Assembly: GCA_049472395.1 (NCBI GenBank)
Contig: JBLIRR010000031.1
Location: forward strand, 9,571-73,570
Reading direction: 5' to 3'
Source of the DNA: JBLIRR01 sp049472395
GTDB lineage: Bacteria > SZUA-182 > DTGQ01 > JBLIRR01
DNA length: 64,000 nucleotides
Of the stretch, positions 22,401-30,326 are shown piece by piece. The translations under genes were made by a program, and so were the position numbers. Each line of letters starts with the position of its first letter. The first letter of the stretch is position 1. The notes under the pieces were generated by a model. It was not told where the DNA came from. It worked only from the letters and a program-made list of their open reading frames with translations, and did no database searches.

Positions 22401-25400
22401 TCACGCCGCTTATATTCACCACCCCTGCTCCGCCAACCGCGGTTGTCTCCCCGGCCTCGATGAGCCCATCGCCATCAGTGTCAATATAGATGGCACAACT
22501 GGTTATATCCGATCCTTCAATCCCCGTGATTGAGGTGAGTGAAAACTCTATTTGATCCATGATGAGTGAATTGTCCCCGGAATTGCTCAATTGAAAGGCA
22601 AAAAGCTCTGCATTGCTCACCGAGCTTTCACTGCCGAAGCTGTTGCTCTCCTGGCCCGCTGCATGTTCGGTGAGCTCACAATAGTTGTTTTGACTTGAAA
22701 GGAGAGTGTAAAAGCTCGATGGAGCAGACTGGTTATTGTACTCTGTCTTGATCCAGGAGCTAGAGCGGGCGATGTTGGAGATACGAACTTCGTCGATTTG
22801 GGTAGGACCAACCGAGCTCCCAATATCGTCATGCCAACGATGTATCATAAAACGGCGATCATTCGTCATGGTTACGTTGAATGTCGATGTAGCTACTTCT
22901 AAACCATCCAAATAGATTTTAAACTCATTGGCTCCGGTGCCTTCCCGTTCGGCAGCGAGGTGGTGCCACTCCCCGTCATCGCCATTCTCACCGTAGTCAA
23001 CATAGGATCCATTGTAATAAGTAAAAGTATCGTGACTCGAGCTTTCGTAAATATAAATACCGTTATATGGGCCATTGTAGTTACTTTTGGTAACAAAGGG
23101 ATCAGTATCCCCTCCACCCTTCACCCACAGGCTCACAGAGAAATTTGATAAGCCAAAATCAAAATCATCCACATCGCCATAGTCGATATATTTACTGACT
23201 ACATCAAACTGTAAAGCACCGCCGATCCTTCCTGCGATCTGGTCGTCGCTCACCATGCTCCCCTGATCCGTCCCGTCGTGATCATTCGATGTCGAATCCT
23301 TGATATCTGCCGTGGACGGGTCCTCCTTCAGGTGCCACACCCCCTTGTAGTTTGTATCCCACACGGCCTCCGGATTTTCCGTTGGGGTAATGATGTTGCT
23401 GTTGCCATAATACATGTAAATCACGGTATCTTCATTCCATTTAAGGATGGGAATTCTCACCCACGCAACCACATCCCCGATGAAGCCATCGTAATCCTCA
23501 ATCTCATGGTCTAATTGGATTGTGCTGGTTTCATCGTAAAACACTATATCATAGCCGTTGGAGTTGGCTACACACCCATCGGGTGAAAGTTTCAGGGATT
23601 CATCCGTAATATCTACCAGGAGGGGAAAATCAATAAGGTCTGATGCGCTCTCGACCTTGGTATAATCTATGGTAATTTTCATCATGCAGGAATAAATTGC
23701 TGCGCTTTCACCCATATGCATGATTCCCGTCGTATCCCCCCCAATAGAGAGTGCGTTGTGAGTAATAGCCCCTGAGGGGAGGCTGATTCTCATTTGGTCC
23801 CCGCTGGTAAGAGCAGACACATCCCCTGTCAGAATATAATTGACGCTCGTATAGCTCGATAGGTCAAAGCCGGTTGCAAAGGTGATGCTGCCGGACTCCC
23901 CACTGATACTTACGATCCCATCCCCGCCGACAGAGGTGGTCTCTCCCGCCTCGATAGTGCCATTATTATCACTATCTATGTATAGTTTGCAATTGGCCAT
24001 ATCGACCTGTGCAATCTGCCAGATTGAGGAGAGCTGAAACTGTATCTGACTAATGGTGGCTGTGACCGATCCGAGGTTGCTGAGCTTAAAGGCAAAAAGC
24101 TCTGCCCCGGTGACCGATGCTTCAGTCCCGAATGCGGAGGGCTCTTGGCCTTGATCATGATCACTCAGATACAATCCGTCAAAGATAGAATAAAAGCTTG
24201 CAGGATCAGACTGGTTGTTGTATTCGGTTGCGATCCGGGCAGCAGAGAGCGCCTTGTTGGATACGCGCACCTCATCGATAAGGCCATTAAACCAGCCTAT
24301 CGTTTCTGAGTCACCTTTCCCTGCAATCGTAAAGGTCGCTCCGGTGGAATCATCTATGGTACCTTCTGCAAATTTTGTATAGTCAAGTTGACTATTAACG
24401 TAAAATTTAGCATTTACTCCATCATACGTTATGACGACATATGCCCATGCATCCGAAGGAATGTCTATTGTACCGCTACACCAGTCTTTTCTGGCTCCGT
24501 TTATCCGAAAATCTCCGGCTAATGTTGTTTTAGTGATATCGTTGCCCCATAGATATAAACAATATTGTATGTTAAAAAAGGTATTCTGTGTTACAACAGA
24601 ATACCAGTCGCTTTTTGCCGGCCGCGCTGCCATATTAATCCAGGCTGATAATGTAATTTTCTGCCTAATGTTTAAACTATCGCCGCCACTGGTATACACC
24701 TCATCATTAATCCCATCAAAATCCTGCCCATTGGCGGTCTTACCCGCGAACGTTGCATTGCCCGATTGATCACCGTCATTATCATATGAGGTGGAGTCAT
24801 AATGGGTGCCACTTGTAGCCTCATCCGTCACATCTTCGCTAAGATGCCACACACCGGCATAATCACTATCCCATATCCCTGCAGGGTTCTCCAGGCAAGA
24901 GGTGATCTCGCTATTGCCATAGTACATATAAATCGCCGTGTCTTCATAATATTTCAGGGTAGGGATTCTCACCCACGCAACAAGGGTGCCATTTGCACTA
25001 TCATAATATTCAATCTCATGGTCCAACCGAACAGCGGTAATTTCATCATAAAACAGGATGTCATACCCATTGGCATTCTGTACACACCCGGTAGGGGCCA
25101 GTTTAAGATCAGCCGTGTTTTCAAACTTGACGAGCAGGGGAAAATTAGTGAGATCCGGAGGGCCCTCTACCTTGGTATGGTCTATCACTATCCTCTTTGA
25201 GCAGGAAAAATCATTGAACACGACCTGCAACATGGAAAGAGCAATGCCCTGGGGATTGGTAAGCCCGCTGATGATGTTCTCAACATTTGTGCCGTCATAA
25301 TTGGCACGTTTGATCTTCCCGCCAGTATAATCAGCCCAGTACATCTTCCCCGCCGTTATATCAAAAGCCATGTCATACGGCCCACTAAGCCCGGTGACGA

Positions 25401-26577
25401 GCGTCTCTTTATTCGTACCATTGAGATTGGCCCGATAGAGAGCCCCATCATCGACATCACTAAAATATATCTTGCCTGCATTAAGATCGAGTGCGATACC
25501 CTGTGAGCCTACAACATCAGTGCGGAGATCTTCAATACCCGTTCCATCGAGGTTGGCCCGCTGGATTTTGTCTGCGCCATAATCTGTCCAATAGATCTTA
25601 TTTGATGAGAGATCAAGGGTGATGCCCGATGGATTAATCAGCCCATCAGATGAGGTGACAAGGTCCTCTACATTGGTGCCATCGAGGTCAGAGCGCTGGA
25701 TTTTATCCGTGCCCCAGTCTGCCCAATAGATCTTGCCGGCCTCACTGTCAATAGCTAAATAGGCCGGATCAGAAAGACCGCTTGTCACAAGATCCTCCAC
25801 TGTGGAGCCATCGAGGTTGGAGCGCTGGATTTTTCCGGCACCAGTATCGGTCCAATAGAGCTTTCCTGCCGAACGATCAAAGGCAATACCCGTCGGTGTG
25901 CCAAGGCCGGTGACGATTTCCTCGATGCTCGTTCCGTCAAGACCCTTCCCATAGACTCCCCCTGTGCCGGCATCGGTCCAATACACCACCTCATTTGTAT
26001 TTTGCCGCTGGACCCCTGTGAGGGTGAGAGACCACCCGGTAACAGAGCCTGCGTCACCGAAGTCATCATCCATAATATAGAGTGACCATACCCCTTGAGG
26101 ATCTATGCCATTAAATACCGAAAGCAGTGTGCTATAGGGACTTGGGGGCGCAGGGGCCATTGGATCAGTTTGCGCAGCTGTACATGGCTTGTAGGTGCCT
26201 GAAGCAATTGAATTGCCGGGAATATCATCAACAGCGCTATCATCAAAGGTAAGGGTGAAGTTTACTATGTCAACTCCCCCGCCCATGTCCGACATAAGCA
26301 TCACCCTCTGATTCCCGGGTCCCACAAGGAGCATATCGATATCATCGGGATAGGTATGGCTTAATCCCTCGATGGTCACTGTGACCTTGGTTACGGCCCC
26401 CGCCATGGCGGGGACCGTGATGGTTGATGGGTAAGGAGCGGCAGCTCCCAAGCTCAGGATGTTGATATCGGCTGAATTAATAAATGTTGCTGCGTGAATC
26501 TGACCAACACCCGACAAAAGAAAACAGCATACTAACACGGGAAGTATACGAATTATTTTGATCCTATGTAAGATCAT
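13459..26577 (-). CDS. Giant secreted C25 (gingipain-type) cysteine peptidase with P-domain, YWTD propeller and six DUF2341 modules
   Basis: About 4372 residues. The start is the ATG at 26577, next to a G-rich ribosome site. Order: signal peptide; proprotein-convertase P-like domain (about 30-185); YWTD beta-propeller (190-450, repeated YWTD and IQRSNLDG); six DUF2341 units starting near 457, 962, 1462, 1951, 2461 and 2806, each followed by a LamG-like domain, most separated by a calcium-loop sandwich (YIDSDNNG-type); Fn3-like domain; thrombospondin type 3 calcium repeats (3262-3322); C25-type propeptide; C25 catalytic domain with His4107 (NFSGHGS) and Cys4141 (SMTCLTG); Fn3-like domain; tail SCFIMTLGK. 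The catalytic dyad is intact, so proteolytic activity is expected on family grounds. It is the first gene of the pilus-tip operon, with pilY1 directly downstream, which suggests a surface or pilus-associated role. Confidence 0.9.
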   Translation of the reverse strand: MILHRIKIIRILPVLVCCFLLSGVGQIHAATFINSADINILSLGAAAPYPSTITVPAMAGAVTKVTVTIEGLSHTYPDDIDMLLVGPGNQRVMLMSDMGGGVDIVNFTLTFDDSAVDDIPGNSIASGTYKPCTAAQTDPMAPAPPSPYSTLLSVFNGIDPQGVWSLYIMDDDFGDAGSVTGWSLTLTGVQRQNTNEVVYWTDAGTGGVYGKGLDGTSIEEIVTGLGTPTGIAFDRSAGKLYWTDTGAGKIQRSNLDGSTVEDLVTSGLSDPAYLAIDSEAGKIYWADWGTDKIQRSDLDGTNVEDLVTSSDGLINPSGITLDLSSNKIYWTDYGADKIQRANLDGTGIEDLRTDVVGSQGIALDLNAGKIYFSDVDDGALYRANLNGTNKETLVTGLSGPYDMAFDITAGKMYWADYTGGKIKRANYDGTNVENIISGLTNPQGIALSMLQVVFNDFSCSKRIVIDHTKVEGPPDLTNFPLLVKFENTADLKLAPTGCVQNANGYDILFYDEITAVRLDHEIEYYDSANGTLVAWVRIPTLKYYEDTAIYMYYGNSEITSCLENPAGIWDSDYAGVWHLSEDVTDEATSGTHYDSTSYDNDGDQSGNATFAGKTANGQDFDGINDEVYTSGGDSLNIRQKITLSAWINMAARPAKSDWYSVVTQNTFFNIQYCLYLWGNDITKTTLAGDFRINGARKDWCSGTIDIPSDAWAYVVITYDGVNAKFYVNSQLDYTKFAEGTIDDSTGATFTIAGKGDSETIGWFNGLIDEVRVSNKALSAARIATEYNNQSDPASFYSIFDGLYLSDHDQGQEPSAFGTEASVTGAELFAFKLSNLGSVTATISQIQFQLSSIWQIAQVDMANCKLYIDSDNNGTIEAGETTSVGGDGIVSISGESGSITFATGFDLSSYTSVNYILTGDVSALTSGDQMRISLPSGAITHNALSIGGDTTGIMHMGESAAIYSCMMKITIDYTKVESASDLIDFPLLVDITDESLKLSPDGCVANSNGYDIVFYDETSTIQLDHEIEDYDGFIGDVVAWVRIPILKWNEDTVIYMYYGNSNIITPTENPEAVWDTNYKGVWHLKEDPSTADIKDSTSNDHDGTDQGSMVSDDQIAGRIGGALQFDVVSKYIDYGDVDDFDFGLSNFSVSLWVKGGGDTDPFVTKSNYNGPYNGIYIYESSSHDTFTYYNGSYVDYGENGDDGEWHHLAAEREGTGANEFKIYLDGLEVATSTFNVTMTNDRRFMIHRWHDDIGSSVGPTQIDEVRISNIARSSSWIKTEYNNQSAPSSFYTLLSSQNNYCELTEHAAGQESNSFGSESSVSNAELFAFQLSNSGDNSLIMDQIEFSLTSITGIEGSDITSCAIYIDTDGDGLIEAGETTAVGGAGVVNISGVSGSITFTENFALAFGDTVNYILKGDVSSLAGGDKLTINLLASDVWIFNGSAGGSEPSSVSHKWFAPPDQFSCMKKIIIDNTKVEGTSHLYNFPLVVDMSDDSLKLAPTGCVEHPEGYDIVFFDANNAIQLDHEIEYYNGSTGKTVAWVRIPVLRYDIDTVLYMYYGNNTITAPTANAPGVWDTNYKAVWHLSEVVDDEASGNGVHIDSTSNNHTGTQEGNNEMAGMIANGQDFDGIDDAITFSPTMSPGAITVSAWVKHDTLPALHERYLTAGPEIAVIRHNGANTQAQLAFYIKTNGTLQYLRVDGALTAGPWYYVVGTWDGTTQRLYNNGIEIAYQIPGGSLNSPITEGRISNLDESIDGIIDEARISSTARSADWIKTEYNNQSDPSSFYTVPKSCTLGEHAVGQETNKFIADTTVVMGAEMYAFSIANNDSTAVSVDAITFPLSSVTGIVQADFDSLAIYIDDDDDGAIDGDETTTVGGAGVVDASVTGISFTSGFTLPADTTVNYILKADVYNLEANDQMTINLNTVGVSLSSGSMEGVNVTSATHLKSPLATNFSCIKKITIQHEMVEATADLTNFPLALTLQDDMLKTYPTGCVQHPAGYDIVFYDDTSETQLDHEIETYDGAEGELVAWVRIPTLECNTDTLIYMYYGESSISVPTENPEGVWDSGYVMVQHLEEPHVSGSLNEVTDSTLNANHGMRIKDYDNDILAGEEGKINSAFDFPPASGPLGDAYIDCGSGNSLEFEAETDMTISAWCRPEVINHNMGIAGKIDKDAGGFSLAIGDDNHFYFIIHDGTSYDLIDSDITYTDMQWHYVIGVRKSGTNYLYIDGNMQASTGTVSLSDSGEFAFIGRLYSDDNYTYFNGMIDEVRISNVARSDGWIKTKYNNQASSDFYTDTECGTITLNDHSEGQETNAFMTETNISGAELFAFWLVNTDASDVTVDQVQFRLPAALGIAPGDMANMEIFIDADTDGSISDTETATVGGVGSVDITDSMGTITFTAPVTLTGGASIHYILKGDVSNLQMGDTLTINLGIGNITLASGTMGGPGASSVTHFSLNAEDFYCIRKITVDNSKVAGNSDFTDFPLLVSIQADYLKASPTGNVEHPMGYDIVFADETKENKLDYEIEHYDDENGVLKAWVRIPTLKHNEDTSFFIFYGNSYITSPTENPAGVWDPNFASVWHLEEQVTDGVTGGTHEDSTSHNDAIQYNNGPIAGKIAGAQDFDGINDYIDIGAVNDDINVLKGTVSAWIKMRPMTGDGTVVSAHANDLNNIGLLWADALDNFTLRYKANNITTMIECTDISDDDGQWHQVVLTWDNTADEVRAFIDGSQNGSTLTGLGTWSGSIDENVSIGSKGSDDHLSKFNGSIDEVRISNIARSSSWITTEYTNQSDPASFYTIGECCTDYYIYQSQMLIRSPQIGRDCTCDLTDFPVMVDIQGSTQLKSGVQSPYGYDIIFKGIDEATCGGGAPCTLEHEIEKFECGDTSCDLIAWVRVPKLSYDGDTEIILYYGNPCVLTPTENPQGVWDADYMGVWHLNEVSGSHDDSTQHGNSGSYNGATQDAVGMIGGADEFNGIDDEIEIPDPGVGSALDFVSGEDITLSVWIKSSDVNKGWAHILAKGRNAEVSTTLNYGLQSIGQKPNFLYRNSSDSGWAEYRATADELEADTWYYYTFVNTFGDPTAPQHYLNGELIEGGWHTSDGTPVPSENNEPFQIGGALGLPDVNAHFAGIIDEVRISRRKRSSCWIQTEFYNQRAPAEFYDIDMDSQNELTAIKLLSFKAEGDEGRVRLSWETAQEVDNMGFHLYRAEGPAGPFERLTQKIIPGLAFSVKGKQYEYTDENVSRGKLYYYTLEDIDVSGVRTEHGPICVDWDADGLADDWEIGFGLDIFSNSAGFDLDGDGLSNYDEYLRGTDPLNPDTDGDGILDGDESYKIESAQAPTRPIRQAVHIIERDATGITLELHTESFDEQHVEHEGKTYQRLRITDYIHGYSHQTGHPELPLKGILLDLPEGKSARLRIEDTASTTHTGYMVYPLPEKVVSSEGGVDRVEELFALDAAAYARDIFSPQEVAQLGNVYTFRDAKKLHLIFSPLTFNPVRGELRHYARIRVRLTYEDRASEVSSPRARTLGTSYLSWGSAYKVILPAEGIYRITKDALISLGIEVSQTELDKVRLYHCGREVALSVYDENNDNFFDDTDYIDFYGMPIMDVHAKYTSHNVYWLLLDGGEGEPVRMDHLKACPGSGEQALTYSAKLLYEEDERYMLAAPGDDARDRWFFTDSILGNGIDGGGNPVAFRFITTGVAGQGNLAISMLGLYDTDHEVMVSVNGAAGVSFTWNGIAFYEASMENVSLSEGENEVSILCASGEDSIALDRIEAVYPRSFNAIGNELSFSHQAGYRYEISGFSDDLIMGFDITSPYAPVCLGDMKSAGVGPYTYCFEPRYDDGESGQKRYCLLSQSAVKSPLEISQGQVGNLRQMEGGADYIIITHRQIGWDSEGEPAAWLTALCSLRQSQGLRTVVVDIEHIFNEFGYGFATPQAVRDFLTYAYYNWTRPAPRHVLLLGDSTFDTKDNLNLAEAYPYLPSYLHMNDLMGENPSDEWFVTVQGHDALPDMYIGRLPAASAAQAEVMVNKILAYEGAANTKGWEKNVLLVADGQNDEYEAYFRIIADDAADLVPFDMYPFKGYLDEYIIVELLQNAIKEKINEGSLIINFSGHGSTQIWGQEILFEADDIVSLTNEQRLGFFVSMTCLTGYFTYPESENFPSLAEALLRAEGKGAVAALMSTGMTPPQAQAILNRALFESIFTEDIRLLGPAINRAKQILLANWGGLQDVSESFLLFGDPAMGLKVPLPTKPEGISSLGCVGTEGGVTISWQEARDCEGEPVAGYNLYRSTTPSGSFAKINSELITETSYEDSSGMSMTLYYYVVTSVDNSGDESVRSQIVSGITGLLPTYGIGTRVDNEGELSGSSDDSCFIMTLGK
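18100..25210 (-). repeat. Six DUF2341/LamG modules, five with a period near 500 residues
   Basis: Within the giant peptidase gene the same module recurs: a start like KITIDYTKVE, then DFPLLV, GYDIVFYDE, LDHEIEYYD, VAWVRIPTL, MYYGN, WHLxE, a LamG-like sandwich, and the exit motif DEVRISNxARS...TEYNNQSDPxSFY. Units 1-5 are regularly spaced; unit 6 is shorter-spaced and more diverged (YQSQMLIRSPQ). The copies differ in protein sequence, so the array is old rather than a fresh amplification. DUF2341 is found in extracellular proteins and thought to bind ligands, often glycans; that role is not proven. Confidence 0.85.
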
Positions 26578-26579
26578 TT

Positions 26580-26632
26580 CCCCCCCCTCTCTCTCTCGGG
26601 CAATCAATGATATTCAGAGTCCCCGAGAGAGA
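26580..26632 (-). promoter_or_regulatory. 5' leader hairpin with G8 and (GA)5 tract at the ribosome site of the giant peptidase gene
   Basis: On the minus strand the leader reads, 5' to 3', an arm TCTCTCTCGGG (26632-26622), a 21-base loop, and the matching arm CCCGAGAGAGA (26600-26590). These pair over 11 bp. The second arm continues into the GA repeat and a run of eight G at 26587-26580, three bases before the start codon. The stem therefore overlaps or abuts the Shine-Dalgarno region and could limit translation. The GA repeat allows the pairing to slip. On the plus strand the same hairpin is followed by seven T, so it could equally act as a terminator for antisense transcripts. Confidence 0.5.
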
Positions 26633-27298
26633 TTTTTTTCTGTCACTACAATATTAATTTAATATATTGAATAATAAAATAATAAAATAAATAAGACAGC
26701 TTTTCTTTATCGGTACTCAATGTAAAAGACTTCGGGAAAATTTTTCTTATCATTGTTTCCTTCCTATTTTTTATTTTTAAAAACAAAACATTAGCCTCTT
26801 ACATACCGCATAATTCAAATTTTTTTCATACTAAATCTATTTTTAATAGTGAGCATAAACCATACCATCGATTTTTAGAAAAATCTTCTCTAACGTATTG
26901 TTTTTCTGTTTACGCAATAGCCTCTTGTGCTGGTTTTGTGACAATTTTTCAAATGTGCACATCGAGTCATTGTCTTTGTGAGAGAAGGGGAGGGCTGAGA
27001 TGTGAGCTGTTCGGTGACGCATATTGCAAGATGGAAGCTGCATAATTGAAAGGCTTTATTATCAATAGGTAAGCTTCATCTGTGCTTATTTTTCAGTGAC
27101 AATTTCTGTCAATCATGAGACATTCTTTACTCTATTTTTCACAATCTATGCTATTACGCTCTAAAACGGCTAATTCTATGATCTTATTTATATTGATGAT
27201 AAGGGTAAAAAATTTAATTTCTTAATTTCAGAAAATATTATTCTTTAATGCCGATGAATAGATAAGAAAAAGTACTATATTCGAGGAGGGCTTTTTAT
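26633..27298. other. AT-rich divergent intergenic region
   Basis: This 660-base region separates the leftward giant peptidase operon from the rightward lipoprotein gene and must hold both promoters. It is strongly AT-rich with many A and T runs. A 66-codon minus-strand frame at 26843-27043 has no ribosome site and no recognisable family, and I do not call it a gene. No tRNA, repeat array or mobile element is visible. Confidence 0.5.
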
Positions 27299-28000
27299 AT
27301 GATGAAGCAAGAAAGAAAAAAAATGGTATGTATTCTTATATTCCTGTCAGTTCTTCTGCTTACGGGGAGTTGCGGTAAAATTGAAGATACGAGTGGTGAA
27401 ATTAATGATCCATTTTCAACAGCAAGGCTGGAGGGCAGATGGAATCTTTCTCTCAGTTCAGGCTCTGATTATGCTCTTTTGTTTGATAATGCCGGTATCC
27501 TCAGTCTAACCGGAGAGAGCAATGATATTGAGAGTGGCTCTGGTTCGGTTAATGAGGAAGGTATTGTCTCTATTACACTGACCTTTTCCTCAGGGCATGT
27601 ATATATATTGAGCGGAACAATGGATGAGAGAAAAGAGGCAATGGAGGGGGAATTTACCATCGATGAGGTGAGTGGAGGTTTGTGGAATGCTTCTAAACTA
27701 TGTTATCCTTGCTCAACCGTATACCTTGAGGGACTATGGAGCTTCTTTTGGAGCTCACAAGAAGAGTCTGAATTTTTATTTACCGAGGAGGGTACTATGG
27801 ATTTAATCAACAATACCGAGGTTGAAATGGGATTTGGTGCAATTGAAGAGGATGGCACTGTTATGATTACGTTGATATATTATTCAGGAGAATCGGCTCT
27901 TTTGACAGGTACAATGGCTGCCAGTAAGGAACAGATGAGCGGAATATTTGCCATCAATGGACAAAATGCAGGGACGTGGGAAAGTATCCGGAATAATTAG
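27299..28000 (+). CDS. Lipoprotein with two tandem beta-rich repeats
   Basis: A 233-residue protein with a lipoprotein signal sequence ending in the lipobox LTGSC, so it is probably anchored by an acylated cysteine. GAGGAGGG lies eight bases upstream of the ATG. The mature protein is two homologous repeats of about 90 residues: one starts LEGRWNLSLSSGSDYALLF, the other LEGLWSFFWSSQEESEFLF, and both contain G(S/A)(V/I)xEExGxVxITL followed by SG, LxGTM and a terminal W. This resembles small lipocalin-like or copy-number-variable beta-sheet lipoproteins, but I do not recognise a named family. A weak, possibly decayed further repeat may exist just downstream. Confidence 0.82.
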   Translation: MMKQERKKMVCILIFLSVLLLTGSCGKIEDTSGEINDPFSTARLEGRWNLSLSSGSDYALLFDNAGILSLTGESNDIESGSGSVNEEGIVSITLTFSSGHVYILSGTMDERKEAMEGEFTIDEVSGGLWNASKLCYPCSTVYLEGLWSFFWSSQEESEFLFTEEGTMDLINNTEVEMGFGAIEEDGTVMITLIYYSGESALLTGTMAASKEQMSGIFAINGQNAGTWESIRNN

Positions 28001-28210
28001 TTTTTTTCAATCTGCACGCTATTGTCTACGCTGAATCCGCTATAAGCTTACTTGAGCACATTGGTAATAATATCATCTATCAATTTTCCTATCAATCAGG
28101 AGAGCATTTGTCGATAATAAATGAGAGAGAAAAATTTTGCGCAAATGAGAGAAATTAACGTTGTTTATAAATCTAAATAAGTAAAAAATTAATTAAGAAT
28201 GGAGGATAAG

Positions 28211-30262
28211 ATGTTTGGATTCGGAAAAAAGAAAGCAAAGGATCTTGATATGCCAAGCAGAGTAAAGGAAGATAGTAAGTTATCCGCTTCTGATGAAGAA
28301 AAGCCGAGTAATACTGCAATGTTACGCAGAGTAGGAGAAGATGTCGCATTGTCTGCTCCTGATGATAATGAGCCGGATAATAGTAATGATGCCAGTGATG
28401 CATTGAATAAGGAAGGAGAACAAAATGTTAAATTGTCCTCTGCTGAGGAACAGGAACCGGATTATCTTGAGAAACCAAGTAGAGTAGGAGAAGATGTTGA
28501 ACTTTCTGCGCCTGAGAATAAGGAATCGGATCATGGTGATACAGCATATGATTTGTCGGATCAAGAGGGAGAAGATGAGGAAGACAGTTTGGAATCGGAG
28601 AGAGCAGATACTGAAGAAGAGGCTGAGCTTTATTCTGTTGAGGGCATGGGAATTGGAATTGATTTAGGAACAACTAATACCGAGGTTTCATATATTGCAA
28701 ATGGTAAAATAAATAATCTGAGGATTAAAAATGAAACCATTATTCCCTCGGCATTATTTTTCGAATCAAATGATAAAATATATTATGGAAAACCGGCACT
28801 TAAAAGGGGTTTGGAGAACAAGGGCTCGGTTATCAGACATTTTAAGAGAAAATTACAAAATAATAATGATATGTTTCAGATTGAATTTGCCAATAAAGAT
28901 AATCAACCTCAAGAAAACGCTGCATTAGATGACATTTTAACTCACGCAGGATGCGCTATAGGTGCTGATGGAACAGTACCCGTTACAGGTGAAGCAGCAG
29001 CAGCCCTATTCTTAAAATATTTAAAAGAAGAGGCAATGCAACAAATTGGCAATATTACCAAAGCAGTTATTACTGTCCCTGCTAATTTTAATCATACGGA
29101 GATCGAAAGAATCAAAAGAGCAGGAGAAGAGGCGGGATTTAATGATATAAAGATCCTCAAGGAGCCGACGGCTGCTGCCATAGCGTATTCGGCAGAGCAA
29201 GCGGATAAAAATAAAAAGATACTGGTCTATGATTTTGGTGGAGGGACCTTTGATGTCTCAATTATAGATTTAAAAGTCGACAGCTCAGGGCAAAAAAAAG
29301 TGGAAGTAATCGAAACTGGTGGAAATCCCAGATTGGGCGGAGAGGATTTAACCCAGGAATTGGTTCGCTACATTTACGATAAATTAGAAGAACAATTTGA
29401 TCTTAATATGGGGAGCTTAGAAGAGAGCGGATTAGCGCAAGAAGAATTTATCTGGAATGAAAATGAAATTTATAAGGAAGCAGAACAAAGAAAGGCTGAG
29501 CTTTCAGAAAGCGATAAAACTACTTTTTGTTTTCCGATTCTCTATGTAAAAGAGGGGGAGCAAAGAAAATTTGAGCTGCCCCTTACGAGAAAAAAATTTG
29601 AAGATATTATAAAGGATAAAATTCAGGAAACCTTGGATATTTTGGATGATATTTTGAAAAGCTCTTCATTAAAAGTAAAAGATATTGATGTTGTTGCCTT
29701 AGCTGGTGGTAGTTCATTATTGCCGATTATTCAGAATGCAGTGAAGAAACATTTTAAAAAGGTACCGACTTTTAATAAGAATGCAGCAACGGTAATTTCC
29801 GAAGGTGCGGCTATTGTGGCCCAGAACGAATGGAATAAGGTTGAAGAGTCTGTTGGGGGACACGTTACCTATCTTGAAAATACTACCCATGATTTTGGTG
29901 TTGGATTAAAAGGGAAGAAATTTGACTGTTTAATTAAAAGCGGAGAGAAATTACCCACAAGAGTTGAAAAAATTTATTCTCTGGAGAAGGATAATCAAGA
30001 AAATTTAAGAATTCCGGTTTTTCGTCGTATTAAGTTTAGTAATGAAACTAAAAAAACTTTTGAAAAAGGAATAGAATTCGTGGATGAAATTCTTATCACT
30101 AATTTGCCCCCGATGAAACAAACTGAAGTAAACGTTATAGTGAGTTTTGAGTTAACTCAAGATGATATTTTAGATGTAGATGTAGTAATTAAAGATTCTT
30201 CAAATAAATTAATTGATTCAAAAGATGTACGAATAGAAAAATCGAGCAGAATAGGAGGATAA
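28211..30262 (+). CDS. Hsp70/DnaK-like ATPase with acidic repeat N-terminus
   Basis: About 683 residues. The ATG at 28211 is preferred because GGAGG ends five bases before it, whereas the ATG at 28199 overlaps that site. Residues 1-145 are acidic and low-complexity, with several copies of a unit like SRVGEDVELSAPENKE. The Hsp70 nucleotide-binding domain follows: GIGIDLGTTNTEVSY, KAVITVPANF, ILKEPTAAAIAY, VYDFGGGTFDVSIIDL and ALAGGSSLLPII. After it comes only a short beta-type region, with no full substrate-binding lid. DnaK normally has about 640 residues with the ATPase domain at the very N-terminus, so this is a divergent Hsp70. No DnaJ or GrpE gene is adjacent. The next gene encodes a second Hsp70-like protein, suggesting a dedicated pair. 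Confidence 0.88.
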   Translation: MFGFGKKKAKDLDMPSRVKEDSKLSASDEEKPSNTAMLRRVGEDVALSAPDDNEPDNSNDASDALNKEGEQNVKLSSAEEQEPDYLEKPSRVGEDVELSAPENKESDHGDTAYDLSDQEGEDEEDSLESERADTEEEAELYSVEGMGIGIDLGTTNTEVSYIANGKINNLRIKNETIIPSALFFESNDKIYYGKPALKRGLENKGSVIRHFKRKLQNNNDMFQIEFANKDNQPQENAALDDILTHAGCAIGADGTVPVTGEAAAALFLKYLKEEAMQQIGNITKAVITVPANFNHTEIERIKRAGEEAGFNDIKILKEPTAAAIAYSAEQADKNKKILVYDFGGGTFDVSIIDLKVDSSGQKKVEVIETGGNPRLGGEDLTQELVRYIYDKLEEQFDLNMGSLEESGLAQEEFIWNENEIYKEAEQRKAELSESDKTTFCFPILYVKEGEQRKFELPLTRKKFEDIIKDKIQETLDILDDILKSSSLKVKDIDVVALAGGSSLLPIIQNAVKKHFKKVPTFNKNAATVISEGAAIVAQNEWNKVEESVGGHVTYLENTTHDFGVGLKGKKFDCLIKSGEKLPTRVEKIYSLEKDNQENLRIPVFRRIKFSNETKKTFEKGIEFVDEILITNLPPMKQTEVNVIVSFELTQDDILDVDVVIKDSSNKLIDSKDVRIEKSSRIGG

Positions 30263-30326
30263 CAAGGATATAGTGACGAATTATAGAGTACAATAAGGGA
30301 AAATTAATTATTGGGAGGTTCTCTAA

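Noticed and set aside
26843..27043. 66-codon minus-strand frame in the long intergenic region
   Set aside because: No ribosome site, no signal or family pattern, and it sits in low-complexity AT-rich DNA.
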